A stretch of 48,854 nt of DNA from Crenalkalicoccus roseus (GCF_004761865.1 NZ_SJDM01000020.1:14029-62882); one strand, 5' to 3'. Counted from the first letter of the stretch, positions 6,642 to 15,400 are shown. Numbers and translations: made by a program. The notes: generated from the sequence alone by a model not told the origin.

Positions 6642-8846
6642 TCACGCCCCCTGCAGCGCCGCCCGCAGCCTCGCCGCGGTGAAGGGCACGCTGCGCAGCC
6701 GCACCCCCGTGGCGTCGAAGATCGCGTTCGACACGGCCGAAGGCACGATCGCCGCCGCCGGCTCCCCAGCGCCCCAGGGCCGCTCGGTGGGGCGGTCGAT
6801 GAGCTCGATTACGATCTCCGGCACCTCCGCGAAGCTGATGCTGCGGTAGCTCGCCCAGTCGAGGCTGGTGACGGCGCGGCGGTCGAAGCTCAGCTCCTCG
6901 TGCAGGGTGCGGCTCAGCGTGTGGATGATGTTGCCTTCCACCTGCGCCTTCACCCCGTCCGGGTTGACGATCTGCCCGCAGTCATGCGCGCAGAAGAAGC
7001 GCGTCACACGGAACGCGCCGGTGCGGCGGTTCACCTCCACCTCGGCGACGCCGGCCACGTAGGTGCGCACCAGCTCGTACTTGCAGTAGCTGACGCCGCG
7101 GCCGCGCAGCACCTCGCCCTCGCGGTCGGGGCGCGGCGAGGGGCGCGTCTCCCACCCGGCGAGCCGCGCCGCGCGCTCCAGCACCTCCCGCCTGCGCGGG
7201 TCGTCGCGCGGCAGAAGGCGCAGGCGGTATTCCACCGGGTCGGCGCCCGCCTCCGCCGCACATTCGTCGAGGAAGGCCTCGTTGGCGTAGGTGTTCTGCA
7301 TCCGCCCCGGGGTGCGGATCCAGCTCGGCCGGAAGGGCGTGCTCTCCAGCCGGTGGCAGGTGGTCTTCACCGCCGGCACCGCGTAGGGCAGCGCCAGGTT
7401 GTGGATGATGTTGCCGGGGTGGATCTGGCCCTCGCGCGGCAGCCCGGCGAGCTCGGCCGCCACCAGGTCGACGTTGCCCCCTGCGCCCTTTGGGATGAAG
7501 GCCTCGCTCTCCCAGCCGAGGATGTCGCCCCGGGCGTCGAGGCCCGCGCGCAGGTCCACGAGATGCGGCGGGCCCTTCGGGTCCCAGCCGTGCTCGTCGG
7601 CGCGCATCCACTGCACGCGCACCGGCCGCCCCGCCTCGCGCGCCAGCAGCGCCGCGTCGGCCGCGGCGTCCTCGTGGCCGTTGCGGCCGTAGCAGCCCGC
7701 GCCCTCCATGTAGATGCAGCGGATCGCCTCCGCCGGCATCCCCAGCATCAGGGCGAGCTGCTTGCGCAGGTTGTGCGTCGCTTGGCTGGCCGACCAGACG
7801 GTGAGGCGCCCCCCCTCGAAGGCCGCGACCGCGCAGGAGGGGCCCATCGAGCCGTGGGTGTGGATCGGGAAGTCGTAGCTGGCCGCGAGCCGCCTCGGCG
7901 CGCCGCCGATGGCGGCGGCGGCGTCGCCGCGCTCGCTCGTGACCTGCACCTGCGCCACCGGCGTCGCGCGCACATGCTCCCACAGCTTGGCTTGGTCCGG
8001 CAGCCCGGCCCAGTCCGACCAGCGCACGCGGAGCTCGCGCGCGGCGCGGATCGCGGCCCATTCGGTCTCGGCGACGACGCCGACGAAGCCGCCGCGGTGC
8101 ACCACCTGGCGCACGCCCGGGATGTGGCGCACCGAGTCCGGCTCCACCGCCTCCGCCGTCGCGCCGAGGGCCGGCGGGCGCACCGGCCGCCCGTGCAGCA
8201 TCCCGGGCAGGCGGAGGTCGTGCACGTAGGCGAAGCGGCCGAACACCTTGTCCGGGATGTCCACGCGCGGCACGGCGCGGCCGACCACGCGCCGCGCCTC
8301 CGGCGGCTTGATCGGCGCGTTCGCGTCCACCGCGAGGTCGAGGGCGCGTCCGCCGACGAGGTCGGCGTAGCTCGCGCGCCGCCCGTCCGGGGCGATGACG
8401 ACGCCCTCCTCCACCCGCAGCGCGGCGGCGTCGGCGCCGAGGCGCTCGGCGGCGAGGCGGAGCAGCGCGCGCCGCGCCGTGGCCGCCGCCGCGCGGAGCT
8501 GCACGCCGCCGTTCTGGATGGAGAGCGAGCCGTAGGTCGGACCCTGATCCGGTGTCAGCGCGGTGTCGCCCTCGATCACGCGGATGCGGGCGAGGGGCAC
8601 GTCCAGCTCCTCCGCCACGATCTGCATGAAGCCGGTGCGCACCCCGGTGCCGAGGTCCACCTTGCCGACATAGACGGTGACCTCGCCATCGGCGCCGATC
8701 GCGAGGAAGGCGGCGACCTGGTCGGTCGCCACCGGCTTCTCCGTCCAGGCCGCGGCGCCGCGCGGGCGCAGCCCGAGGCCGAAGGCCACCACCACGGCGC
8801 CGCCGGCCCTGAGCAGCGCACGCCGGTGGAGCGTGATCGCGTTCAT
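6642..8846 (-). CDS. Molybdopterin-binding large subunit, xanthine dehydrogenase family (isoquinoline 1-oxidoreductase type)
   Basis: This is the large catalytic subunit of a molybdenum hydroxylase (734 aa), expected to hydroxylate an N-heterocycle or oxidise an aldehyde using water. The N-terminus (HRRALLRAGGAVVVAFGLG) resembles a Tat signal or anchor, as in the IorB/nicotinate-dehydrogenase branch whose enzymes face the periplasm. Landmarks are KVDLGTGVRTGF, the cofactor-binding NGGVQLRAAAA stretch, a GHED loop, TPGRMQNTYANEAFLDE, HDCGQIVNPDG, and the catalytic glutamate in GAGEPAAA (Glu695). The partner 2Fe-2S subunit is encoded 15 bases before the cytoplasmic-side intergenic gap ends, directly upstream at 8862-9329. 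The third subunit of the periplasmic branch, a c-type cytochrome, is not in the window. The substrate is unknown. Confidence 0.92.
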   Translation of the reverse strand: MNAITLHRRALLRAGGAVVVAFGLGLRPRGAAAWTEKPVATDQVAAFLAIGADGEVTVYVGKVDLGTGVRTGFMQIVAEELDVPLARIRVIEGDTALTPDQGPTYGSLSIQNGGVQLRAAAATARRALLRLAAERLGADAAALRVEEGVVIAPDGRRASYADLVGGRALDLAVDANAPIKPPEARRVVGRAVPRVDIPDKVFGRFAYVHDLRLPGMLHGRPVRPPALGATAEAVEPDSVRHIPGVRQVVHRGGFVGVVAETEWAAIRAARELRVRWSDWAGLPDQAKLWEHVRATPVAQVQVTSERGDAAAAIGGAPRRLAASYDFPIHTHGSMGPSCAVAAFEGGRLTVWSASQATHNLRKQLALMLGMPAEAIRCIYMEGAGCYGRNGHEDAAADAALLAREAGRPVRVQWMRADEHGWDPKGPPHLVDLRAGLDARGDILGWESEAFIPKGAGGNVDLVAAELAGLPREGQIHPGNIIHNLALPYAVPAVKTTCHRLESTPFRPSWIRTPGRMQNTYANEAFLDECAAEAGADPVEYRLRLLPRDDPRRREVLERAARLAGWETRPSPRPDREGEVLRGRGVSYCKYELVRTYVAGVAEVEVNRRTGAFRVTRFFCAHDCGQIVNPDGVKAQVEGNIIHTLSRTLHEELSFDRRAVTSLDWASYRSISFAEVPEIVIELIDRPTERPWGAGEPAAAIVPSAVSNAIFDATGVRLRSVPFTAARLRAALQGA

Positions 8847-8861
8847 CGCACGCCTCCCTCC

Positions 8862-9329
8862 TCAGCCGCCGCGCGCGGCGCGCAGCACCGCGGCGACGAC
8901 GCGCGGCTGGGTGCCGCAGCGGCAGATGTTGCCCGCAAGCTCCTCCTTCACCTGCGCCTCGGTCGGCTGCGGGGTGCGGGCGAGCAGGGCGGCGGCCTGC
9001 ATGATCATGCCGTTGGTGCAGTAGCCGCACTGCACCGCCTGCTCGGCGATGAAGGCGGCCTGCACCGGGTGCGGCCGCTCCGGCGTGCCGAGCCCCTCGA
9101 GGGTGGTGACGTGCCGGCCCGCCGCCTCGCGCACCGGCAGCACGCAGCTCCTCGCCGCAGCGCCGTCGAGATGCACGGTGCAGGCCCCGCACTGGGCGAG
9201 GCCGCAGCCGTAATGCGGGCCGATGAGGCCGAGATCGTTCCGCAGCGCGTAGAGCAGCGGCATGTCGGGATCGTCCACGGTCAGGCGGACGGCCTGCCCG
9301 TTGACGGTAAGGGCCAGGGTCTGGCTCAT
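8862..9329 (-). CDS. (2Fe-2S)-binding small subunit of molybdenum hydroxylase
   Basis: This electron-transfer subunit (155 aa) pairs with the molybdopterin subunit encoded 15 bases downstream. The N-terminal plant-ferredoxin-like domain has the cluster ligands Cys42, Cys47, Cys50 and Cys62 (YGCGLAQCGAC). The C-terminal four-helix domain has the second cluster ligands Cys101, Cys104, Cys136 and Cys138 (QCGYCTNGM and NICRCGT). The ATG at 9329 was chosen because the product then begins MSQTLALTVNG, as in homologues; the frame is open to 9398. Gene order (small then large subunit) matches isoquinoline oxidoreductase-type operons. No promoter motif was recognised in the 136-base gap to the hydrolase gene. 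Confidence 0.93.
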   Translation of the reverse strand: MSQTLALTVNGQAVRLTVDDPDMPLLYALRNDLGLIGPHYGCGLAQCGACTVHLDGAAARSCVLPVREAAGRHVTTLEGLGTPERPHPVQAAFIAEQAVQCGYCTNGMIMQAAALLARTPQPTEAQVKEELAGNICRCGTQPRVVAAVLRAARGG

Positions 9330-9465
9330 GCGCTTCCTCCCAGCGCCGCGCCCGGCGGCGCCTCGGGAGAGGGAAGCGCAACCGCGCGCCGGCCGCAACG
9401 CCGCGGCCCGTGCCGGGCCCCGCGGAGCGGCCGCGATCCGCGGGGTCCGGGCGCCGGAGCCGGCC

Positions 9466-10383
9466 TCAGGCGCCCGCCCGGCGCTCCAGCATGTCGAGCA
9501 GCATGGCGTTGAACGCCCCCGCCGCCTCGTAGGCGACCCAGTGGCCGGCGCCGGGGATCACCCCGGTCCAGGCGTCGGGCCGCACCGCCCGCAGCGCCGC
9601 GAAGCGCCGCTCCACCTCCGGCCAGGCGATGGCGTCGCGCTCGCCGTAGAGCAGCGCCACCGGCGCGCGCGCCCGGGCGATGGCGTCGCGCAGCGAGGTG
9701 GTGTGGGCGAAGCCGCGGCTGCGGAACCGGGCCTCCCGCGTGTTCGCCTCCTGGATGGCGAGGGCCAGCGGGTCGATCCGCGCCGGGTCGGCGAACATCA
9801 GCACCGCCAGGTTGTGGCGGTGCGCGGCGATGCGCGCCTCCCCGCTCTTGTCGCGCACCTTGAGCAGCTCGGTGCGCGGGCGCGGCAGGCCGAGCGCGGC
9901 GGCGCCGACCAGCGTCACCGTGCGCAGCTCCGGCCCAGCCTGGGCGGCGAGGTGGCCGGCGATCAGGGCGCCGAAGGAGAAGCCGGCGAGGTCGTAGCGC
10001 CGCCCCTCGCCCAGCACGCGCGCGAGGCCGGCGCGCATCACCGCCGCGATCGGCGCCGGATCCTCCGCCGAGGGGGGCATGGCGCTGCCGCCGAGGCCGG
10101 GCAGGTCGGGGCAGACCACGAGGCGCTCGCGCGAGAGGGGGAGCACGTTGCGCACCCAGTGCCGCCAGGAACCGCTGCCGCCGTGGAACAGCACGAGGGG
10201 CGGCCGCTCCGGACGGTCCTCGCCCCACAGGCGCCAGAGCAGGGCGCCCTCGCCACAGGGGGTCTCGGCGCGCCGGGCCGCGGCCTCGATGCGCGCGAGC
10301 CGCGCCTCCGGCGCCTCCCCGGCCGTGCCCGTCCCGTCCTCCATGCCGATCGTCCCGCTCCCGTTCCCGGCGGGGACTCCCAT
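9466..10383 (-). CDS. Alpha/beta hydrolase
   Basis: This 305-residue alpha/beta-fold hydrolase has an intact catalytic triad: the nucleophile elbow GFSFG with Ser136, Asp250 in LLYGERDAI and His281 in GAGHWVAYE. The oxyanion-hole motif VLFHGGSGSWRHW is also present. No signal peptide is seen, so it should be cytoplasmic. The class of ester, C-C or epoxide substrate cannot be predicted. Met14 (start at 10344) is an equally good start because residues 1-13 are low-complexity Gly-rich. It lies 33 bases downstream of the permuted ROK-like gene on the same strand and could be co-transcribed with it. Confidence 0.85.
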   Translation of the reverse strand: MGVPAGNGSGTIGMEDGTGTAGEAPEARLARIEAAARRAETPCGEGALLWRLWGEDRPERPPLVLFHGGSGSWRHWVRNVLPLSRERLVVCPDLPGLGGSAMPPSAEDPAPIAAVMRAGLARVLGEGRRYDLAGFSFGALIAGHLAAQAGPELRTVTLVGAAALGLPRPRTELLKVRDKSGEARIAAHRHNLAVLMFADPARIDPLALAIQEANTREARFRSRGFAHTTSLRDAIARARAPVALLYGERDAIAWPEVERRFAALRAVRPDAWTGVIPGAGHWVAYEAAGAFNAMLLDMLERRAGA

Positions 10384-10416
10384 GCGCCAGGGCGCCGGGC
10401 CTGTCCAGACGCGGCG

Positions 10417-11490
10417 TCAGTCCTCGGGGCGGCGGTTGGTGAAGACGGCGTTGCCGAGGCCGGTGCCGATGGTGACCACGCCCCAGCGCCGCACGTCCTG
10501 CATGAAGGGCGCTTGGCTCAGCCCCTGCACCACGGCGTCGTTGTGCAGCACCACCACTGTCTCGTGCCCGCCGATCTCGGGCAGCCCCTCGCGGATGCGC
10601 CCGGGCAGGTTGAAGCGGCTGGTTTCCCAATTGCCGGGAAGGTTCTGCGCGCCGCGCTCGATGCCGCCATCCTCGCGGATGCGCCCGGGGCACCCGACGG
10701 CGACGAAGGGGGCGAGGTTGAAGTCCCGCTTCTCCGCCTTGCGCGCGAGGTCGCGCAGCATGTCGACCAGGCGCTCGATCGCCTCGTCGCGCTTCGGGCT
10801 GTCGTCGGCGTGGCGCCACAGCTCGGAATCGCGCACCTCCGCCGCGGAGAGGTCAGGCGCCTTCTTCAGCCGGGCGCAGACGATGCCGGTGCGGATGTTG
10901 GAGCCGCCGATGTCCACCGCCAGCGCGCCGTCATGGCCGGCGAAGATCCAGGGCGGGGCGAGGTGCAGCCCGCCGATCAGCCCGGCCTCGTCCGGATCGT
11001 GGCGGATCGGCGCGAGTTCCGCCGTCTCGCCCTCGTCCTTCAGCAGCAGCGCGGCGCGGCCGATGGCGATCTCGCCGACGCGGCTGCCGCGCATGCCGCC
11101 GCCGACGGCGATGCGCTCCACGCCCTTCCAGGCCTTGGTGTGCAGCAGCCGGCGCAGCACCCTGGCGAGGTTCTGGGCGAATTCCTCGACCACGCCGTGC
11201 ACCAGCCCGGCCGCTTCCGGATCGCCCTCGCGCAGCACATCGTCGAGCTGGCGGCGGCTGATCGCCTCGAGCGGCGTGTCGCCCAGCGGGTCGCTGTCGA
11301 GCTTGCGCAGCCGCTTGCGCCACCATTCCAGCATGGCCTTGAAGGCGGTGTTGCTGGCCTGGTCGCCGAGGAACCCGTCCTGGCTGCGCAGTTCGGTGCT
11401 GTACTCGTCCACGATGACGGCGGGCAGCGCCGCGGCGCCATGCGCGGGGATGGGCATCTGGGCGGCGGGGCGTTCGGCGCGGGTCGGCAT
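10417..11490 (-). CDS. ROK-family protein with circularly permuted domain order
   Basis: This 357-residue protein contains the ROK/ASKHA motifs in the wrong order. The half that is C-terminal in normal ROK kinases comes first: an adenosine-type motif IAVGGGMRGSRVGE (127-140) and a closing DPDEAGLIGGLHL (165-177). The normal N-terminal half then follows: phosphate-1 LAVDIGGSNIRTGIV (190-204), connect-1 VAVGCPGR with NLPGNW, the catalytic-type Asp318 in LHNDAV, and the phosphate-2 loop IGTGLGNAVF (341-350), after which the protein ends. The ROK zinc motif CxCGxxGC is absent. Phosphate-1, catalytic Asp and phosphate-2 are intact, so kinase activity remains possible. Substrate and role are unknown. 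Its neighbours (alpha/beta hydrolase downstream, greB upstream) give no clue. Confidence 0.8.
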   Translation of the reverse strand: MPTRAERPAAQMPIPAHGAAALPAVIVDEYSTELRSQDGFLGDQASNTAFKAMLEWWRKRLRKLDSDPLGDTPLEAISRRQLDDVLREGDPEAAGLVHGVVEEFAQNLARVLRRLLHTKAWKGVERIAVGGGMRGSRVGEIAIGRAALLLKDEGETAELAPIRHDPDEAGLIGGLHLAPPWIFAGHDGALAVDIGGSNIRTGIVCARLKKAPDLSAAEVRDSELWRHADDSPKRDEAIERLVDMLRDLARKAEKRDFNLAPFVAVGCPGRIREDGGIERGAQNLPGNWETSRFNLPGRIREGLPEIGGHETVVVLHNDAVVQGLSQAPFMQDVRRWGVVTIGTGLGNAVFTNRRPED

Positions 11491-11557
11491 GGGTGGGGGG
11501 TCCGATGGGGGCGCGGGCGGGAACGCTCCGCCTTCCGGTCCGTTTCCGCCCCCGCGC

Positions 11558-12091
11558 TCACGGCTCCGGGTAGCGGATCGCCAGCACCTCGATCTCCTCC
11601 ACCCCCTGAGGCGTGCGCAGCCGCACGAGGTCGCCGACGCGCGCGCGCATCAGCGCCCGCGCCACCGGCGCGGTCCAGGAGACGCGCCCCGCCGCGGCAT
11701 CCGCCTCGTCCATGCCGACGATGGTGACGGTGACCTCGCTGTCGTCGGCACGGGCATAGGTGACGGTGGCGCCGAAGAACACCTGGTCGCGGCGGGTTTG
11801 CGCCGCCGGGTCCACCACCTGCGCGCGGTCGAGCCGCCGGCGCAGGAAGCGGACCCGGCGGTCTATCTCCCGCAGGCGCCGCTTGCCGTACTGGTAGTCG
11901 GCATTCTCCGAGCGGTCGCCGAGGGAGGCGGCCCAGGCGACCACCTCCACCACCTTCGGCCGCTCCTCGATCCAGAGGCGGCGCAGCTCCGCCACCAGGG
12001 CGGCGTGCCCGGCCGGGGTCATGTAGAAGGGCGTGCCGGGCGGCAGGCCGGGGGGGCCGCCCTCCTCGTCGTCCTCGTCGTCCTCGCGCAT
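11558..12091 (-). CDS. greB: Transcript cleavage factor GreB
   Basis: This 177-residue GreA/GreB-type factor rescues backtracked RNA polymerase by inserting a coiled coil into the secondary channel and stimulating RNA cleavage. The coiled-coil tip motif GDRSENADYQYGKRRLREID, containing the acidic residues needed for cleavage, is GreB-like (GreA normally has GDLxENAEY). The C-terminal FKBP-like domain reads VFFGATVTYARADDSEVTVTIVG and ends ALMRARVGDLVRLRTP. The first 12 residues are unusually acidic (REDDEDDEE). It starts 4 bases after the stop of the upstream membrane-protein gene, suggesting translational coupling. Confidence 0.93.
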   Translation of the reverse strand: MREDDEDDEEGGPPGLPPGTPFYMTPAGHAALVAELRRLWIEERPKVVEVVAWAASLGDRSENADYQYGKRRLREIDRRVRFLRRRLDRAQVVDPAAQTRRDQVFFGATVTYARADDSEVTVTIVGMDEADAAAGRVSWTAPVARALMRARVGDLVRLRTPQGVEEIEVLAIRYPEP

Positions 12092-12095
12092 GGGA

Positions 12096-12566
12096 TCAGA
12101 GATAGGCGATGAGGCGGCCGGAGGCGATCACCGCCACCCAGAGCAGCAGCGAGGCGGCGGCGGAGAGGCGCCGCGCCGGCTCCGGCGCGCCGCGCCGCTC
12201 CATGGCATGGAAGGCGAGCACGTTCAGCAGCGCGAGGGCGAGGAAGGCCAGCTTCGCCCGGAAAGCCGGGTTGACCGCGACATGGGTGGCGTCCGCCGCC
12301 AGCAGCACCAGGCCCGAGAGCAGGGCGAGGGCGAAGCCGAGGCGCGCGAGCGGCAGCAGAAGCCCGGCCGCCGCCGGCAGCGGCACCGCCCGCGCCGCGC
12401 CGAGCACGCGCAGGTCGAAGGCGAGGATGGCGCCGAACAGGGCGGCGAGGCCGAGCACGTGCAGCGTGTTGGCCGCGGCGTAGGTCCAGCCCTCGGAGCG
12501 GGCCAGCACGCCGAGCGCCGAGGCTTCCAGCCAGTGGGCCCAGGCGGGCGCGTCCTCACCGTGCAT
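12096..12566 (-). CDS. Small multi-spanning membrane protein (DUF6644/DUF2214-like)
   Basis: The 156-residue hydrophobic protein begins MHGEDAPAWAHWLEASALG and has four predicted membrane helices, including NTLHVLGLAALFGAILAFDLRV and a C-terminal AASLLLWVAVIASGRLIAYL. The pattern of a conserved His in the first helix (LHVLG) and a second in FHAMERRG resembles small haem-like or DUF6644 membrane proteins of alphaproteobacteria. I can give no function. The ATG at 12566 was chosen because upstream residues look random. It is directly followed by greB after 4 bases, so the two form an operon. Confidence 0.75.
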   Translation of the reverse strand: MHGEDAPAWAHWLEASALGVLARSEGWTYAAANTLHVLGLAALFGAILAFDLRVLGAARAVPLPAAAGLLLPLARLGFALALLSGLVLLAADATHVAVNPAFRAKLAFLALALLNVLAFHAMERRGAPEPARRLSAAASLLLWVAVIASGRLIAYL

Positions 12567-12682
12567 GCGGGCTCCGCCGGAACTGCGCTTCGGGTGGGGC
12601 CGTGCCCGCGGCAACGGCTCCGGCCCGCTGCTCGGGGAGCAGGGTCACGCTCCCGGCCGTTTCCAGCCGTCCGCGATCCGCC

Positions 12683-13033
12683 CTAGCGGAGCTGCACCGG
12701 CCGGGGAGCGCCGGCGGGGCGGATCCACTCCGCACGCAGCTCGTCCTCGCGCTGGCGATGCACGTAGCCCAGCACCTCCACCTCCTGCCCCGGCTGCAGG
12801 CTGCTCACGGGCAGGCCACGATTGGCCATGCGGGTCGGCGGCGCCAGCACCACCTCCCAGGTCCTGTCCCCCGCGCGCAGCCAGAGCGTGGCGTGCGGCC
12901 CCTGCTCCACCCGCTCGATACGGCCGGCGAGGGTGAGGGGGGCGTCGGCGTCGTAGGCGCCCCAGCCGTGATGCGCCGCAGCCCCGGTGGCGAGGACGAG
13001 GAGGGGCAGGGCGAGAGCGAGGCGTCGGGACAT
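12683..13033 (-). CDS. Secreted DUF6152-like protein
   Basis: This 116-residue protein has a signal peptide (MSRRLALALPLLVLATGAAA) and a mature sequence starting HHGWGAYDADAPLTLAGRIERVE, followed by an OB-like beta pattern (LWLRAGDRTWEVVLAPPTRM, LQPGQEVEVLGYVHR). This is the layout of the DUF6152 family of small exported proteins, whose role is unknown; the leading His-His suggests possible metal binding. The start at 13033 gives a normal signal peptide; the frame also opens at 13048. It appears monocistronic: 116 bases separate it from the next minus-strand gene and 156 from the TAXI gene end. Confidence 0.75.
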   Translation of the reverse strand: MSRRLALALPLLVLATGAAAHHGWGAYDADAPLTLAGRIERVEQGPHATLWLRAGDRTWEVVLAPPTRMANRGLPVSSLQPGQEVEVLGYVHRQREDELRAEWIRPAGAPRPVQLR

Positions 13034-13189
13034 GACGCAGACCTCCATGGCGTGGCTCGGCCGGAGCCGCTTCCGTCCGCCCGGGCCTGGGGCAGGGGTT
13101 CCGGCCGCCTGTCCGTGGGGCGGGGCACGCTTCCGGCCGCGTCGGGCCCTCGGCGCTCCGCCCCGGAGGTCGGCCCGCCGCGGCGGCGT

Positions 13190-14194
13190 TCAAGGGGCGG
13201 CCGGGCCGCCTCGTCCGCGCGGCGCCTGGGCGCGGTGGTCGAAGCGCACCCAGCCCGGCACCTGCGCGGCGAGGTTCACCTCGCGCCACTTCGGGTGCCG
13301 CGGGGGGCGGAGGAATTCGGGAAAGCGCGCGTGCAGCGCCTCGACGAAGCGCGCCACCTTGCGGTGCCGCTCCGTACCCGGCTGCCAGGCATAGACCGCC
13401 ATCACCGCGCCGACGCCGATGGTCTCCACCGTCTCGCCCTCCGCCACCAGCGCCGGGTAGTCGGCATGGGTGAGGGTGGAGGGCAGGTAGGTTTCCATCA
13501 GCGCCGGGGTCATCGGCACCGGCAGGAAATGCAGGCCGGAGCCGGGGGGGATGGCGGCGAACAGCCGCGCCGGCTTGCCGGCGACGAAGACCAGCGCCGC
13601 GATCTCGCCCCGCCCGAGGCGCGCCAGCGCGAGGTCCTGCGTCTCGTGCGCGGGGCGGATGCGCACGCCGAGCCCCTCGAACAGCAGCGAGGCGGTCATC
13701 GCCGTGCCGCTGCCGCGCAGGTCCACGTTCACCACCTCCCCGTCGAGGTCCGCGATCCGCGCGATGCCGGGGCGGGCGAGGACGTGCACCTCCTCGTCGT
13801 AGAGCTTGGTGATGTACTGCACCAGGCCGTCCAGGCCAGGCAGCAGCCGCTCGCGCCGCGCGAAGGCCAGCACGTCGGACTGCACGATGCCGATGTCCAC
13901 GCCGCGCAGCACCAGGATGTCCGAGAGGTTCTGCAGCGAGCCCTTGCCGAGGATCGGCAGCACGCGGAGGGTGTCGCCGTCGTCGAGCACCGCGGCGAGG
14001 TCGGCGGCGATGCGGATGTAGGTGCCGTCCACACCGCCAGAGATGATGCCGACCGTGCCGGCATTGGCCCGCGCCGCGAGGGCGCTGAGCGAGGCGGCGG
14101 CGCCCTGGCGCGGCGGCGTCTGGGCGAGCGCCGCCGGGGCGGCGGCGAGGGCGAGGCCCTGAAGCAGGGCGCGGCGGGCAAGGCGGGGGATCAT
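13190..14194 (-). CDS. TAXI-family TRAP transporter solute-binding protein
   Basis: This is a periplasmic solute receptor of the TAXI type (334 aa), which normally works with a fused DctQM permease. A signal peptide (RRALLQGLALAAAPAALAQ) precedes the family landmarks VGIISGGVDGTYIRIAADLA and NLSDILVLRGVDIGIVQSDV, then GEVVNVDLRGSGTAMTASLL and a tail ending in the Arg/Trp-rich HPKWREVNL. No TRAP permease gene is nearby. Its ATG overlaps the stop of the upstream gene (14191-15219) as ATGA, so the two are translationally coupled, which ties this receptor to an unusual membrane-anchored Sel1 protein. The ligand is unknown. Confidence 0.87.
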   Translation of the reverse strand: MIPRLARRALLQGLALAAAPAALAQTPPRQGAAASLSALAARANAGTVGIISGGVDGTYIRIAADLAAVLDDGDTLRVLPILGKGSLQNLSDILVLRGVDIGIVQSDVLAFARRERLLPGLDGLVQYITKLYDEEVHVLARPGIARIADLDGEVVNVDLRGSGTAMTASLLFEGLGVRIRPAHETQDLALARLGRGEIAALVFVAGKPARLFAAIPPGSGLHFLPVPMTPALMETYLPSTLTHADYPALVAEGETVETIGVGAVMAVYAWQPGTERHRKVARFVEALHARFPEFLRPPRHPKWREVNLAAQVPGWVRFDHRAQAPRGRGGPAAP

Positions 14195-15219
14195 GGCGGG
14201 TTCCCGGCGGCGAGGGCGGCGAGCCGCGCCTCGGCCTCCGCCGCGCCGAGGGCGGCGGCGCGGCGGTACCAGGCGGCGGCGAGGGCGGGATCGGGCAGAA
14301 TGCCCCGCGCGTCCAGCCCCCTCAGGATGGCGGGGTCGTAGGTGCCCCCGGCGGCCAGCGCCGCCTCGGCGCTGCCCACGGCGGCGGCGCGCTCGAAGAA
14401 ACGGCGGGCGGCGGAGATGTCGCCGAGGGCGAGCAGCGCCTCGCCGCGGCGCAGCAGCGCCTCGGTCACCGCCGGATCCACCCCCGGGGGCGGCGGGGTC
14501 TCCCCGGCCCGCTGCGGGCCCTCGGAGAGCGCCGCCCCCGCCGCGGCGATGCCGGGCAGGGCGCCGGGCGCCGGAAGGGGGGGCGCCTCCGCCTCCGGCA
14601 TGGCGGCGAGGCGGGCGGCGGCGGTCATCAGGATCGGCGGCTCCGCCCCCGCCCGCGCCGCCAGGCGGAGCGGCGGCTCGGCGGGCGGGGGGCGCTGCCC
14701 GGGGCCGTGCCAGAGGGCGGCGAGCGCCGCCAGCGCCGCCGCCGCCACGCCCCCGAGTGCCAGGCGGCGCCGGCGCGCTCCCGTCCGCGGCGCCACCACG
14801 GCTTGGCGCACCAGGGCCATCCACCGCTCCGGCGGGCAGCGCAGCGACAGGGGCGGCTGGCCGCGCAGGCGCTCCGCCATCAGGCGCGGCAGCGCCTCCG
14901 CCGCCTCGGGGCGGAGCGGCAGGTGGACCAGCGGCAGGTAGCCGGGGCAGGCGCGGCGGAAGCCCAGCCGGTCGAGGGCGTGGAAGAAGCGGCTTGGCGC
15001 GAGCGGCGTCCAGCGCGGCGCCCGCTCCAGCAGCACGACGCCGCGCGTGGGGTGAAGCAGCAGGAGATCGATGTGGAGCGGCGGCTCCTCCCCATCCGCG
15101 ATGCGTCCTCCCGGCAGGACCGTCCAGCCGTCGCCCACGCCCGCCAAGCCACCGGGCGCGCCCGCCTCCCCGCGGGCGCCGCCATGCGGCGGAAGGAGGG
15201 ACGGAGCCTGGAGGGTCAT
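14191..15219 (-). CDS. Membrane-anchored protein: NERD-like N-terminal domain, one TM helix, Sel1-like repeats
   Basis: The 342-residue protein has three parts. Residues 28-145 form a compact domain with GWTVLPGG...HIDLLLLHPTRGVVLLERAP and CPGYLPLVHLPL, reminiscent of nuclease-related (NERD/restriction-fold) domains that place an Asp and a Glu around a beta hairpin. Residues 153-170 are a single membrane helix after an Arg-rich stop (TGARRRRLALGG). After a Pro/Ala linker, residues 250-340 hold Sel1/TPR-like repeats (LLRRGEALLALGDISAARRFFERAAA and AAAWYRRAAALGAAEAEARL). The N-terminal domain is paralogous to that of 16428-17522. The stop overlaps the ATG of the TAXI receptor. Start at 15219 is chosen; 15267 is also open. 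Function unknown. Confidence 0.7.
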   Translation of the reverse strand: MTLQAPSLLPPHGGARGEAGAPGGLAGVGDGWTVLPGGRIADGEEPPLHIDLLLLHPTRGVVLLERAPRWTPLAPSRFFHALDRLGFRRACPGYLPLVHLPLRPEAAEALPRLMAERLRGQPPLSLRCPPERWMALVRQAVVAPRTGARRRRLALGGVAAAALAALAALWHGPGQRPPPAEPPLRLAARAGAEPPILMTAAARLAAMPEAEAPPLPAPGALPGIAAAGAALSEGPQRAGETPPPPGVDPAVTEALLRRGEALLALGDISAARRFFERAAAVGSAEAALAAGGTYDPAILRGLDARGILPDPALAAAWYRRAAALGAAEAEARLAALAAGNPP

Positions 15220-15400
15220 GGCAGTGGGATGTTGGAAATGCGGACTGAAAAGCGGTGTCGGTTGCATGATCAGACCATGCTCGCCGCCCGCTTGCGCGCG
15301 AAACCGGCGTCACAGCTTCGCGACGCGTGCCATGCCTGGCCCTGCCTTCCGCCCTCCGGCGCCGCCGGGCAGAGTGCCCGCCCAGCGGAGGAACGGACGG

